DNA of 64,000 bases. Origin: a virus. The notes beneath the pieces are model-generated. The model saw nothing but the letters and a program-made list of their open reading frames with translations. It had not been told where the DNA came from and made no database searches. The translations under genes were made by a program, and so were the position numbers. Shown piece by piece: positions 36,370-45,358 of the stretch (the first letter of the stretch is position 1; every line of letters begins with the position of its first letter). The DNA is taken from positions 88,483-152,482 of IMG/VR virus record IMGVR_UViG_3300026097_000010. One strand, given 5' to 3'.

Positions 36370-38751
36370 ATGTCCTACTTAATTAATAAATTCAACGGAG
36401 ACGAACTAGTCATCTTAGAAGATGGAACAGTTAATGTATCCACTAGTTTAGGATTGGTCGGTAGAAACTACGTCGGATACGGAGAAATACAAAATGAAAA
36501 TTTTGTATTTCTATTGGAAAATTTTGCAAATGCCGAAGCTCCAAGCAGGCCCATTACCGGACAATTATGGTATGACACTGATATAGAAACTCTTAAAATA
36601 TATAACGGTAACGCCTGGGGAATTGTAGGATCTGCTCAACTTAGCGACACAGCACCTGAGGATAAAAGAGAAGGCAGTTTATGGATTGACACTGTTAATA
36701 ATATATTATACGTATGGTCCGGTGCAGAATGGATTTTTATAGGGCCAGAATCTGCTCCGGGATTTGGGGTTACTAGAGCCAGGTCGGCCACAGTAATTGA
36801 CAACACCGAGTTAGGCCATCCAGTTATCTTGTTAACCATTAATGATACTGTAATCGGTATAATTGCTAACGATTCATTTAGATTATCGGGCGATCCGGGC
36901 GATTCTTTTAATGGATTTTTAGATATTGAGCCGGGTATAAATTTATCAAATACTGTAACTGTAAACGGTGACTTAAAAGGTACAGCATCTAGAGCAACGG
37001 TTTTAGAAACCAGAAGAACAATAAATGGAATTGGATTCGACGGCTCTCAAAATATAACAATTACCGCAAATACAACCAATCATTTAGTTTCGGGACCGTA
37101 TATATCCGGTTCGGATTTTAACGGGTCTACTCAAGTAACCTGGGAAGTAGACGCTAGTCCAGAAAATCGAGCAGGTAAAATAGTAGCAAGAAATGCAAAC
37201 GGTGACTTCAGTGCAAATATTATTACATCTGATGTCGTAGGAAATCTAACAGGAAACGTAAATTCTACAGGAACAAGCAATTTTAATATTGTAACAGCTA
37301 GCGAATTTAGAGGTGCAGTACTAACTGGAAATGCGTTTACAGCAACTAAATTAAATAACTCTAGAGAAATTAACGGAGTAGAGTTTGACGGAAGTCAAAA
37401 CATCACTGTTCCTGTAAGCGGTAGAGATGTTACAGGAGACACTCTTGCGTCTGCTGTTAAATTTTCGTCTTTGCAATCTGTTGGTGTACTACAAAGTTTA
37501 GATGTAGACAACACAGGAATAGAAATTGGATCCGGAAAAGAATTAAAATTATCGGTCGATAGCGGTGCTCCTGTAATCGAAAGTAGTCAAGCAAGCCTAA
37601 CGTTAGAAATAGATCAAGGATCTAGTAGAGTTCAATTTTTGTCTTCCAGTGTTATAGATGGTTCAGACAATCCTACAATATCGGCACAGAACTGGAATAT
37701 TGGATCTCCAGCAGAAACATTAGATAACATATACGCAGATAATTTTATAGGTAGATTAGTAGGTAATTCTGATACAGCTACACTTGCTACTACAGCTACA
37801 AATATTCAAGGCGGCGGCCTAGGTGCTATTCCGTATCAAACCGCATCAGGAACTACTAGTTTTGTTGCTCCTCTTGCTAATAAAATTTTAAGATCAAACG
37901 GCTCAGGAGTGCCATCTTGGGGAGAAGCTACCTTTGCAGATCTTATCCCTGGAGATTATATAAACGGATCGACATATACAGGTCTTTCGGAAGAAACATG
38001 GAGTATAAATGCTACCGATGCTAATACTTCTTCTGCAATTGTAGCAAGAGACACAAATGGTAATTTTAGTGCAGGAACAATCACGGCAGACTTATCAGGT
38101 ACCGCATCTCAAGCAACTTCTGTGTATATTGAGGAAACCGGAACCGGCGGCGGGCTATTCACTAGCGGTGATCCTAACGAGGATTTTAACGTTGTATTCC
38201 AAGGAGAGTCCAGTGCCGGTGATAGATTTACTAATTTGCAAGTTGACAACGGTGGCCTCCAATTTAATCCTTTTACTAACACCATTTCAGGAACAAACTT
38301 AACTTTAGATGGTAGAGCAACAGATAATGTAGAAAAAGCCGGCGATACAATGACAGGTTCATTAACATTGAATGCCGATCCAACTGCAAACTTGCATGCC
38401 GCTACAAAACAATATGTTGATTCGGTAGTACAGACTGAAATTACAGCATTAGGAGCAGGGTTAGTAAGAGCATTTGTAAAATTTGATGGTAGTGATCTTA
38501 ACATTGCAAACACGTTAAATGTATCTGCTGTACAAAGAATTTCAGCAGGTAGGTATCGTCTAACATTTATTCCAGGAACATTTGAAAACGCCGATTATGT
38601 TATGAGCGGTATGGCAAGTGATACCGATCATTTTGTGGCGTTTAGGAATTCTTCAGTAGATAGCGTTGATATTTTTACGGTTGACAACGGTTCGGGAAAT
38701 AATACTCCTAGCAATACCAGCGGAGCCGTAATGGTAACGTTCTTTACATAA
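36370..38751 (+). CDS. Tail fiber paralog 3
   Basis: 793 residues. It has the shared N-terminal module (GYGEIQNENFVFLLENFAN, GQLWYDTD, WIFIGPES). The central part repeats the pattern REINGVEFDGSQNITVP. An ATKQYVDSVV segment precedes the tip, as in many phage tail fibers just before a trimerising or receptor domain. The C-terminal 90 residues are beta-rich and end VMVTFFT. It is preceded by an AGGAG ribosome site. Confidence 0.82.
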   Translation: MSYLINKFNGDELVILEDGTVNVSTSLGLVGRNYVGYGEIQNENFVFLLENFANAEAPSRPITGQLWYDTDIETLKIYNGNAWGIVGSAQLSDTAPEDKREGSLWIDTVNNILYVWSGAEWIFIGPESAPGFGVTRARSATVIDNTELGHPVILLTINDTVIGIIANDSFRLSGDPGDSFNGFLDIEPGINLSNTVTVNGDLKGTASRATVLETRRTINGIGFDGSQNITITANTTNHLVSGPYISGSDFNGSTQVTWEVDASPENRAGKIVARNANGDFSANIITSDVVGNLTGNVNSTGTSNFNIVTASEFRGAVLTGNAFTATKLNNSREINGVEFDGSQNITVPVSGRDVTGDTLASAVKFSSLQSVGVLQSLDVDNTGIEIGSGKELKLSVDSGAPVIESSQASLTLEIDQGSSRVQFLSSSVIDGSDNPTISAQNWNIGSPAETLDNIYADNFIGRLVGNSDTATLATTATNIQGGGLGAIPYQTASGTTSFVAPLANKILRSNGSGVPSWGEATFADLIPGDYINGSTYTGLSEETWSINATDANTSSAIVARDTNGNFSAGTITADLSGTASQATSVYIEETGTGGGLFTSGDPNEDFNVVFQGESSAGDRFTNLQVDNGGLQFNPFTNTISGTNLTLDGRATDNVEKAGDTMTGSLTLNADPTANLHAATKQYVDSVVQTEITALGAGLVRAFVKFDGSDLNIANTLNVSAVQRISAGRYRLTFIPGTFENADYVMSGMASDTDHFVAFRNSSVDSVDIFTVDNGSGNNTPSNTSGAVMVTFFT

Positions 38752-38754
38752 ATA
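38747..38754 (+). promoter_or_regulatory. Late promoter candidate (CATAAATA)
   Basis: CATAAATA is a 7 of 8 match to TATAAATA, overlaps the end of the third fiber gene and lies 22 nt before the ATG of the fourth. Confidence 0.45.
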
Positions 38755-38776
38755 TTAGACAACATAGGAAATAATA

Positions 38777-40606
38777 ATGTCATATCAGGTAGACAAATTT
38801 AATGGAACATTTCTAACAGCGGTTGAAGATGGAACCATCGATACAACCACGGATATTCGACTTGTTGGTAAAAATTATGCTGGTTACGGCGAAGTTCAAA
38901 ATGAAAATTTTGTTCATATGCTTGAACATTTTGCTAATACAACTGCTCCTCCGAGATCAATTACAGGCCAAATTTGGTTCGATTCTACAACTACTGAGAA
39001 AAAATTAAAGTATTACGACGGTACCAGATGGAAAGTGATAGGCGGCGCACAAGTAAGTTCTTCTGCTCCTGCTGGATTATCGAAAGGTGAATTCTGGTGG
39101 GACGATTCGGCTAAACAATTATATACCTGGTCCGGAACAGATTTTATTTTGGTAGGTCCAGAAACCAGCCCCGAGCTTGGCGCAACTGGCTTAACAGCTC
39201 GAACAGTAAAAGATGACCAAGAAAACGATAAAACAATTTTACAATTAACCGCTAATGATATTCCAGTAGCTATTATTAGTTCTGAAGAATTTAATCTTAA
39301 TAAAACATCAGGACTATATGAAGATTTAACAGCATTTAATTTAATCGGTAAAGGCATAACAATTGCAGGTGCTACTACCGGTATTTCAGACGCCAATAAC
39401 TACAAGTACAGAGGCACAGCTACAAACTCTGATCGACTCGGCGGATTCGCAGTAGACCAATTTGTGAGAACTGGGTCTATCATATTCGATGAAACTATTT
39501 CTTTTGGAAAAACTGGATTTATAGTAGGAATAGATGATCCTTTAGATTTAGTTGGAAATTTACATATTAAAACAGAAACTTTCCGTCCGAGTATTTTTGA
39601 TCAACCGCAAGAGCGTACAGTTTTAGATTCCGTTAAAAATGAAAATGTTGTCTTTAGATTTACAGATGACCTAATTGAATTAACACCGAATTCTATAATT
39701 CCAGGACAACACAATACATACGATATAGGTATTGATGACGAGCAAACCCCATCAAATAACAGATATTTTAGAAATATATATTCTACTAATTTTATCGGAA
39801 CATTACAAGGTAATGTTGTTGGAAATGTGACTGGTAACATAACCGGAAATGTAATTAATGATACAGGATCGGTAATTGTAAGTGCTGAAACCAATTCTGT
39901 TGGTAATTCGACCACAACTTATTCTGGAACATTTAATGGCAATGTTGTAGGAGAATTACAAGGTAATGCATCAAATGCAATTACATTAGGAAATAATCTT
40001 CCAGTAGAGTCTGTACCGTCAGGCGCAGATAAGCGTTCGATACCTGTACGAGACGCCGACGGTGACATTTATGCTACTAATTTTGTCGGAACAGCATCGA
40101 ATGCTAACAGGCTTAAAATAGACGATAGTGCAACTGACCCAGACTCTAATTATCGTTCAGCAAAAACTACAGCAACAGCAAATACCATTGTAGCAAGAGA
40201 CGGTGCCTCGGATATCTATGCCAATATATTTAACGGAACAGCTACATCAGCTAGATATGCTGACCTAGCAGAAAAATATTTAACTGATAACGATTATGAA
40301 CCCGGAACGGTTGTTGCTGTAGGAGGCGAAGCTGAAGTAACGGCCTGTACACCTGGATCTCATGCAATTGGTGTAGTTTCAACAGATCCTGCATTTATGA
40401 TGAATAAAGACCTTGAAGGAGGCACATATATTGCACTGAAAGGCCGAGTCCCAGTCAAGGTAGGGGGCAAGGTTAAAAAGGGAGACACATTAGTTGCAGG
40501 CGTAAACGGATATGCGGTATCAGGTTCAGAAGGACACATATTCGGTATAGCTCTAGAAACTAACGATAACGAATCAGTTAAACTTATTGAATCGGTAATT
40601 TTATAA
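38777..40606 (+). CDS. Tail fiber paralog 4 with AEKY-type C-terminal domain
   Basis: 609 residues. It has the shared N-terminal module (GYGEVQNENFVHMLEHFAN, GQIWFDS, FILVGPE). The middle contains GNVVGNVTGNITGNV-type strand repeats. The C-terminus (about 494-608) has YADLAEKYLTDNDYEPGTVV and GVVSTDPAFMMN, a domain recurrent at the ends of marine phage fibers. It resembles C-terminal chaperone-like or autoprocessing fiber domains, but I cannot show a catalytic residue. A late-type octamer precedes the gene. The stop overlaps the next ATG. Confidence 0.82.
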   Translation: MSYQVDKFNGTFLTAVEDGTIDTTTDIRLVGKNYAGYGEVQNENFVHMLEHFANTTAPPRSITGQIWFDSTTTEKKLKYYDGTRWKVIGGAQVSSSAPAGLSKGEFWWDDSAKQLYTWSGTDFILVGPETSPELGATGLTARTVKDDQENDKTILQLTANDIPVAIISSEEFNLNKTSGLYEDLTAFNLIGKGITIAGATTGISDANNYKYRGTATNSDRLGGFAVDQFVRTGSIIFDETISFGKTGFIVGIDDPLDLVGNLHIKTETFRPSIFDQPQERTVLDSVKNENVVFRFTDDLIELTPNSIIPGQHNTYDIGIDDEQTPSNNRYFRNIYSTNFIGTLQGNVVGNVTGNITGNVINDTGSVIVSAETNSVGNSTTTYSGTFNGNVVGELQGNASNAITLGNNLPVESVPSGADKRSIPVRDADGDIYATNFVGTASNANRLKIDDSATDPDSNYRSAKTTATANTIVARDGASDIYANIFNGTATSARYADLAEKYLTDNDYEPGTVVAVGGEAEVTACTPGSHAIGVVSTDPAFMMNKDLEGGTYIALKGRVPVKVGGKVKKGDTLVAGVNGYAVSGSEGHIFGIALETNDNESVKLIESVIL

Positions 40607-41544
40607 TGGCATTAGGCGGTGATATTGAAGCTCTCGATTACAATACTATTCGAGAAAAAATAAGTGAAGTTTTAGGAACTGGCGCAGGAACATACGGCTA
40701 CGGTCAATCTTTACAGAGTAGCGCAGTGTTTTCTGGAGACACCATTACAAAAGCACAATGGAACAATTTAAGATTTGATATATTAAACACACTAATACAT
40801 CAACGTGGAACAGGATCCTTGGTTGAGATAGCGGACAGTCAATTAATCGATGATACTGCAGCCGATCCGGTAATAAACTTTAATACACAGACAGATCTAG
40901 CTAGACTCAATAGATTTAACATAGACACTACCAGACGAACGGTTTCGGCTATCGGCTCGGGTAATGCTACACCTACTCCGGTAGAAGGAGAATATGTTTA
41001 TTCATCTCCTTGGAGTAGTCTTTTAGAAATAGAATTAACATGTACCTTTAATAATTCAAATGAAGCAAGGTATTTTTTTAACAGTGGCGGAAAAATTCAA
41101 GTTACTCCGTCGATTGAAGGATTTACTTCTACTCAACAAACCGAAAGTTGGAGTACTTTATTTTCTCAGGTAGGAACTCAATCGTTTGGTGCAGATACTG
41201 ATCCTGCAGTTAATTATTATAGTTTGACAGATCAATATCAAACATACTACCTTGCCACCGCAAGTGCTTCGTATGCAAATAACTCTGTACAGCTGAAAGC
41301 AAAAACAAATGTTGCTGACAATTCGACCGGAACAGCCACTATCTTATACATTAAAGTTTCGTTGGTCGACGGTTATGTTGATCCTGATGTATCATCGCCT
41401 ACAAATAATCCTCCCGATGACGTTGTTGACGGCACGACAAAATTAACATTTACAGAATTAAAAGACGACGGATCTCTACAACCATCCGGAAGCTTTTCTA
41501 TAACCAGCCCGTTTTATAGTTTTGGTTCGTTTTCTGCAAGCTGA
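40606..41544 (+). CDS. Fiber-associated structural protein, paralog A
   Basis: 312 residues. The N-terminus (YNTIREKISEVLGTGAGTYGYGQ, then W-N-NLR-DI) and a central ARYFFNSGGKIQ motif are shared with the next gene. The second half is beta-rich and the end is Ser/Phe-rich. The family is a recurrent hypothetical virion protein of marine T4-like phages. Its place after the fibers with a TAATG overlap suggests a fiber or host-contact protein. No enzymatic motif is visible. Confidence 0.72.
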   Translation: MALGGDIEALDYNTIREKISEVLGTGAGTYGYGQSLQSSAVFSGDTITKAQWNNLRFDILNTLIHQRGTGSLVEIADSQLIDDTAADPVINFNTQTDLARLNRFNIDTTRRTVSAIGSGNATPTPVEGEYVYSSPWSSLLEIELTCTFNNSNEARYFFNSGGKIQVTPSIEGFTSTQQTESWSTLFSQVGTQSFGADTDPAVNYYSLTDQYQTYYLATASASYANNSVQLKAKTNVADNSTGTATILYIKVSLVDGYVDPDVSSPTNNPPDDVVDGTTKLTFTELKDDGSLQPSGSFSITSPFYSFGSFSAS

Positions 41545-41568
41545 TAAAATACATAGGTAAATAAAAAC

Positions 41569-42633
41569 ATGGCAGGAGTTGGACTTAAAATAAAAGTTGA
41601 TGATTTCAATAATCTACAAGAAGATGTTGAAAAAATCTTAGGTTCTTCGTTTACAACCGATCCTCAGTTTGGTTATGGTCAACCAGTACGAAGTTCTCAG
41701 GTAACTGTATCTGACAAAGTTTCTGTAAGTGATTTTTCTGCATTAAGGGCTGATATTGTTAATATTGCACTTCATCAAACAGGAACCCTTCCAAGTGACG
41801 CCGTTGGCGAAGATAATTTAATTACACCAATTGAAGACGAAATAATAAGATTTGATACCACCGACGAACCTTTTGATCAGTATGTAAATTTAACTACAAC
41901 ATTGCTGTCTAATACATTCGATATAAACGAAAATTATCGACAAACAGTTAATATATTAGTTGATTCTGACGATCCGGATACAGAAACACCTATTTTAAGG
42001 AACTGGGATCCTGCACTAGGAGAGCAATGGGGTGTTGAAGATACCGGAATAGAAGTAACTGTAACTGTGGATTTTTCATCGGCTGGCGCCGCCCGTCATT
42101 TTTTTAACAGTGGCGGAAAAATTCAATTCAGTTCTAGAAGATACGGCGGAACTGTTAGTGGCGGCACACAAACTATCCGAGCCCAAAACGAAAACTGGTC
42201 AAATTTCTTATTACTTAATGTAGGCACAAGAGAATTTGGAGGCAACACACCCGGAACAGGAGTGTCTCCAAGTAACGGACTAAATTTTTATAGATTAAGA
42301 AGCACCTATCAAGATCCTTTTGTAGATTTATCATCTTCGAGTGTGTACTCAAACAACTATTTTCAAATTTGGGCCAGAACGCCCGATGTTGCTGATAACG
42401 ACGACGGAGAAGCCAAAACTATAGAATTTACAGTTCGATGGATTGACGACCATGTTCCTATACTCGATTCTCCGGTCGATGGTGTTGACGGCACAATTGA
42501 ATTGTACATCCAATCTTTAGAGCCAGTTCAAACTTTATTTCCTAGCGGCCAGTGGGAAGTAGAAAGACCGACTATAACAAGTTTCACAGATATTACAACT
42601 GTAGATCCATCAAATCGTTCAGCCACTCCTTAA
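41569..42633 (+). CDS. Fiber-associated structural protein, paralog B
   Basis: 354 residues and a divergent duplicate of the preceding gene. It starts DDFNNLQEDVEKILG with FGYGQPVRSSQV, then ADIVNIALHQTGT, and has ARHFFNSGGKIQFSS in the middle, the same signature as its neighbour. The C-terminal part differs. It is the last virion gene before the promoter of the radical SAM/glycosyltransferase operon. The role is inferred from position and paralogy. Confidence 0.72.
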   Translation: MAGVGLKIKVDDFNNLQEDVEKILGSSFTTDPQFGYGQPVRSSQVTVSDKVSVSDFSALRADIVNIALHQTGTLPSDAVGEDNLITPIEDEIIRFDTTDEPFDQYVNLTTTLLSNTFDINENYRQTVNILVDSDDPDTETPILRNWDPALGEQWGVEDTGIEVTVTVDFSSAGAARHFFNSGGKIQFSSRRYGGTVSGGTQTIRAQNENWSNFLLLNVGTREFGGNTPGTGVSPSNGLNFYRLRSTYQDPFVDLSSSSVYSNNYFQIWARTPDVADNDDGEAKTIEFTVRWIDDHVPILDSPVDGVDGTIELYIQSLEPVQTLFPSGQWEVERPTITSFTDITTVDPSNRSATP

Positions 42634-42648
42634 AATTTATCTACCAAG

Positions 42649-42677
42649 TTGACATAATATAAATAATATGCTACTAT
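42649..42677 (+). promoter_or_regulatory. Sigma-70-type extended -10 promoter of the radical SAM operon
   Basis: TTGACA (42649-42654, perfect -35), 17 nt, then TGC-TACTAT (-10 at 42672-42677 with an upstream TG). A TAGGAG ribosome site at 42685-42690 lies 9 nt before the ATG. The extended -10 and downstream layout resemble those of gp55 at 8197-8215. Confidence 0.75.
42658..42665 (+). promoter_or_regulatory. Perfect late promoter TATAAATA inside the sigma-70 spacer
   Basis: A perfect eight-base match to the T4 late consensus lies inside the spacer of the housekeeping-type promoter. The operon could therefore be read early by host sigma and late by gp55. Confidence 0.7.
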
Positions 42678-42698
42678 TATAATGTAGGAGTATATTAT

Positions 42699-43052
42699 AT
42701 GGATGAACGCTTAAAAAATGCACTAGAGTTCGCAAATTATCGACAAACACTGTCGGCACAACGAAAGATTCTTAAAGAAAAAAGTCAAGCAAAGTTAACA
42801 TATGGATTTAACGGTGGTCTTTTTAAAATCGATCAAACGCTAATTAACTTTATTTTTACATTAGAATCTGCAGGAAGAATTACAAATGTAGTAATTTTAG
42901 ATTCTAATGAAAACCCGATTTTAATTGAAGATTTGAATAAGTTTAAAGACGAAGTGTTTGACAGATATTTCACTGTAACTAATGAATATTATGAAGAATA
43001 CAAGAAAATTAAATCTAGTAGAACAATAGAAAAACTTATTAGTTATGAATAA
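42699..43052 (+). CDS. Small conserved phage protein, first gene of the operon
   Basis: 117 residues: a helical N-terminus (RLKNALEFANYRQTLSAQRK), a central TYGFNGGLFKIDQTLINF, then VVILDSNENPILIEDL and a helical, Lys/Glu-rich end. I recognise the pattern as a conserved hypothetical of marine T4-like phages but know no function. It sits behind the dual promoter and overlaps the next gene by eight bases. It is one of only two short or unassigned proteins in the cassette, so an accessory role for the enzymes behind it is possible but unproven. Confidence 0.75.
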   Translation: MDERLKNALEFANYRQTLSAQRKILKEKSQAKLTYGFNGGLFKIDQTLINFIFTLESAGRITNVVILDSNENPILIEDLNKFKDEVFDRYFTVTNEYYEEYKKIKSSRTIEKLISYE

Positions 43053-43908
43053 GGGTGTTGTTCTGTTTGCGCATAATAATAGAAAAATTGACTATGCACT
43101 AATGTCTGTAATTTCCGGCGGATTTGCAAAAAAACATCTGAAAGTTCCTGTTAGTTTAATTACTGACAGTTCTACGCTTGACTGGATGAAAAAATCTAAA
43201 ATTTATTCTAAAGCTAAATCTGTTTTTGATAAAATTATATTAACTGATCGCCCCGAAACTAATAATAATAGAATTTTATATGACGGTCTTGAAAAAGACG
43301 TTGTGCCTTTCAATAATAGTAATAGATCATCTGTGTGGGAATTAACACCCTATGATAGAACACTCTTAATAGACAGTGATTATTTAATTATGTCTCAAGA
43401 TTTATCAAAATATTGGAGTGTCGACTCGGATTTATTAATTTCCTCAGCCATAAATGATCCAATCGGTGATAAAAGAACCGGATATTTAGATAAACATGTT
43501 TCTGCGACTGGTGTAAAATTATTTTGGGCAACGACAGTTATGTTTACCAAAAACGAAAAAACAAAAAAGTTTTTTGAAACAGTAGATCTAATAAAAGAAA
43601 AATACAATATGTTTAGCGACATTTACAGATTTAGTAATACCCAGTATAGAAATGATATCAGTTTCAGTATTGCTAAACATATTTTTGATGGTTTTCAAGA
43701 ATTATACTCGTATGATTTGCCAGAAGTGTTGACGTTTACTGATAAAGATATTTTACAAGAAGTTACTAAAACTGGAGATCTAATATTTTTAGTAAGCGAA
43801 ACATTTAATGATAACTATTTTCCAATTTTAATTAAAGATCGAGACGTACACATTATCAATAAACAGAGTATTACTAGACATTCTAAAAAATTGTTGGATC
43901 TTATATGA
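43045..43908 (+). CDS. GT-A-like glycosyltransferase-type protein
   Basis: 287 residues. The N-terminal Rossmann-like half begins KGVVLFAHNN and reaches LLIDSDYLIM, with DSD at 110-112, the DxD-type metal/nucleotide-sugar motif of GT-A enzymes. A matching WxxTxYDRTLLIDSD layout occurs in the next gene, so the two are paralogs. A sugar transferase in the cytoplasm of the infected cell, acting on a glycan or protein, is the likely role; donor and acceptor are unknown. It overlaps its neighbours by eight and four bases. Confidence 0.65.
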   Translation: MNKGVVLFAHNNRKIDYALMSVISGGFAKKHLKVPVSLITDSSTLDWMKKSKIYSKAKSVFDKIILTDRPETNNNRILYDGLEKDVVPFNNSNRSSVWELTPYDRTLLIDSDYLIMSQDLSKYWSVDSDLLISSAINDPIGDKRTGYLDKHVSATGVKLFWATTVMFTKNEKTKKFFETVDLIKEKYNMFSDIYRFSNTQYRNDISFSIAKHIFDGFQELYSYDLPEVLTFTDKDILQEVTKTGDLIFLVSETFNDNYFPILIKDRDVHIINKQSITRHSKKLLDLI

Positions 43909-44744
43909 ATTTTGGATACTTGCTCTTTGTATCAGATCACGATACTATTGATTACACCAAGCTTGCGTATGCTTTAGCCCTTAGTATCAAGGGTACACAA
44001 AAGCCAGGTTATGATAAAGTAGCACTAGTAATAGATAATCCTGACAGGTTGCATGAGCTAAACAGCTCATGGGTGTTTGACGAAGTTATCGAATGGAGTG
44101 AGCAAGCAGGATGGGATGGAAGATCATGGATGGACAAACTAAGTCCTTGGGAATACACCGTTTGTTTAGATTCCGATATGTTATTTTTGCGTGATTACAG
44201 TCACTGGATTGATTATTTTATCGAAAATACAGAATTATATGTTTCTAATAAAAGTTATACATACAGAGGACACAAAGTTACTAACGATTACTATAGGAAA
44301 ACATTTACAAAAAATGATCTTCCGAATTTGTATAGCTTTTATACATTTTTTAAAAAAAATAGTAATTTATCACAGGAATTTTTTGAATTAGGTAGATATA
44401 TAATTAAAAATCCTATAGAATTTTCAAATAAATTTCTATCAAAATTGAAACCTAAGGTAATAGGAACAGATGAAGCATTTTCTTTAAGTGCTAAAATTCT
44501 AGACATTCAAGATGAAATTGCGTATGATTTAGAATTTCCAAAAGTTTTACATATGAAAGGACAAATACAGGATTTTCCGTTTCCTGCAGAGTTAGTATCG
44601 GATCACTTAGGGTTTTATTTCGATTCAAATTGCAATTTAAAAGTAGGAAACTATCAGCAGACCGATATTATACACTACGTTGAAAAAGACAAAATAACTT
44701 TAGAAGTTTTGCATTTATTAGAGAAAAAAGTATGGAAGATCTAG
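43905..44744 (+). CDS. GT-A-like glycosyltransferase-type protein, paralog
   Basis: 279 residues. The N-terminal half starts NFGYLLFVSDHDTIDYTKLA. A SPWEYTVCLDSDMLFLRD segment places DSD at 89-91, the GT-A DxD-type motif. The second half is helical and aromatic and probably forms the acceptor side. It starts inside the stop of the previous gene (ATGA), so the pair is co-translated. It could add successive sugars to one acceptor. Activity is inferred from the motif only. Confidence 0.65.
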   Translation: MNFGYLLFVSDHDTIDYTKLAYALALSIKGTQKPGYDKVALVIDNPDRLHELNSSWVFDEVIEWSEQAGWDGRSWMDKLSPWEYTVCLDSDMLFLRDYSHWIDYFIENTELYVSNKSYTYRGHKVTNDYYRKTFTKNDLPNLYSFYTFFKKNSNLSQEFFELGRYIIKNPIEFSNKFLSKLKPKVIGTDEAFSLSAKILDIQDEIAYDLEFPKVLHMKGQIQDFPFPAELVSDHLGFYFDSNCNLKVGNYQQTDIIHYVEKDKITLEVLHLLEKKVWKI

Positions 44745-45358
44745 AGGATATTGGAAGATTAATTAAGGAGTATATATCACAAGAAGTCTCATACTCAGCA
44801 GAATTTAATATAAAAACAGGAAGAGTTGTTAGAGTAGGACCTAGTCATGGGTTTAATTTAGAAAACAAAAATGTAATATCAGTCGACGACGAAATAGCCG
44901 AAAAAATATTATCTGGAGGGCTTTCAATATCTAATTGTTTTGTAGATATTGTAAATGAAACCTTCGAAATCATAGAAACAAAAAGTCTAAGCAAGTTGGA
45001 CGATTTGCTTCATAGGATAATGTATATAGAACATGCTAATATAGAATCTCCTGATTTATATGTGCTGTATGAAAATAATTCTTTGATTGTTGAATTATCA
45101 GAAGAATTAGGAGGATCATATAAGTTATCTAAAAATTTAAACCCGATCAAAAAAAGAAAACTATTGTGGTCGGGCGACACCGATGTAAGCTTTCTTTTAA
45201 CTAGTTATAATGATCCTCATATTGTATTTGATGAATATCAATGCTCATTGCAAGATTTATTAAAAGGGCCTGTTATATTTGATGATGTTAAATTTTCTAA
45301 TAATAATAGCTTATACACTAAAAGATTGTTTAAAAATTATGTAATGGAGATTAAATGA
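44732..45358 (+). CDS. Unrecognised protein inside the glycosyltransferase run
   Basis: 208 residues, acidic, with no motif I can name. The first 75 residues contain FNIKTGRVVRVGP followed by beta/alpha pattern. The rest has alternating hydrophobic strands and ends KNYVMEIK. It overlaps both neighbours (13 and 4 bases). In this operon it is one of two proteins that could be a substrate, carrier or scaffold, since the other genes look like enzymes. It could also be a very divergent GT partner. Confidence 0.6.
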   Translation: MEDLEDIGRLIKEYISQEVSYSAEFNIKTGRVVRVGPSHGFNLENKNVISVDDEIAEKILSGGLSISNCFVDIVNETFEIIETKSLSKLDDLLHRIMYIEHANIESPDLYVLYENNSLIVELSEELGGSYKLSKNLNPIKKRKLLWSGDTDVSFLLTSYNDPHIVFDEYQCSLQDLLKGPVIFDDVKFSNNNSLYTKRLFKNYVMEIK

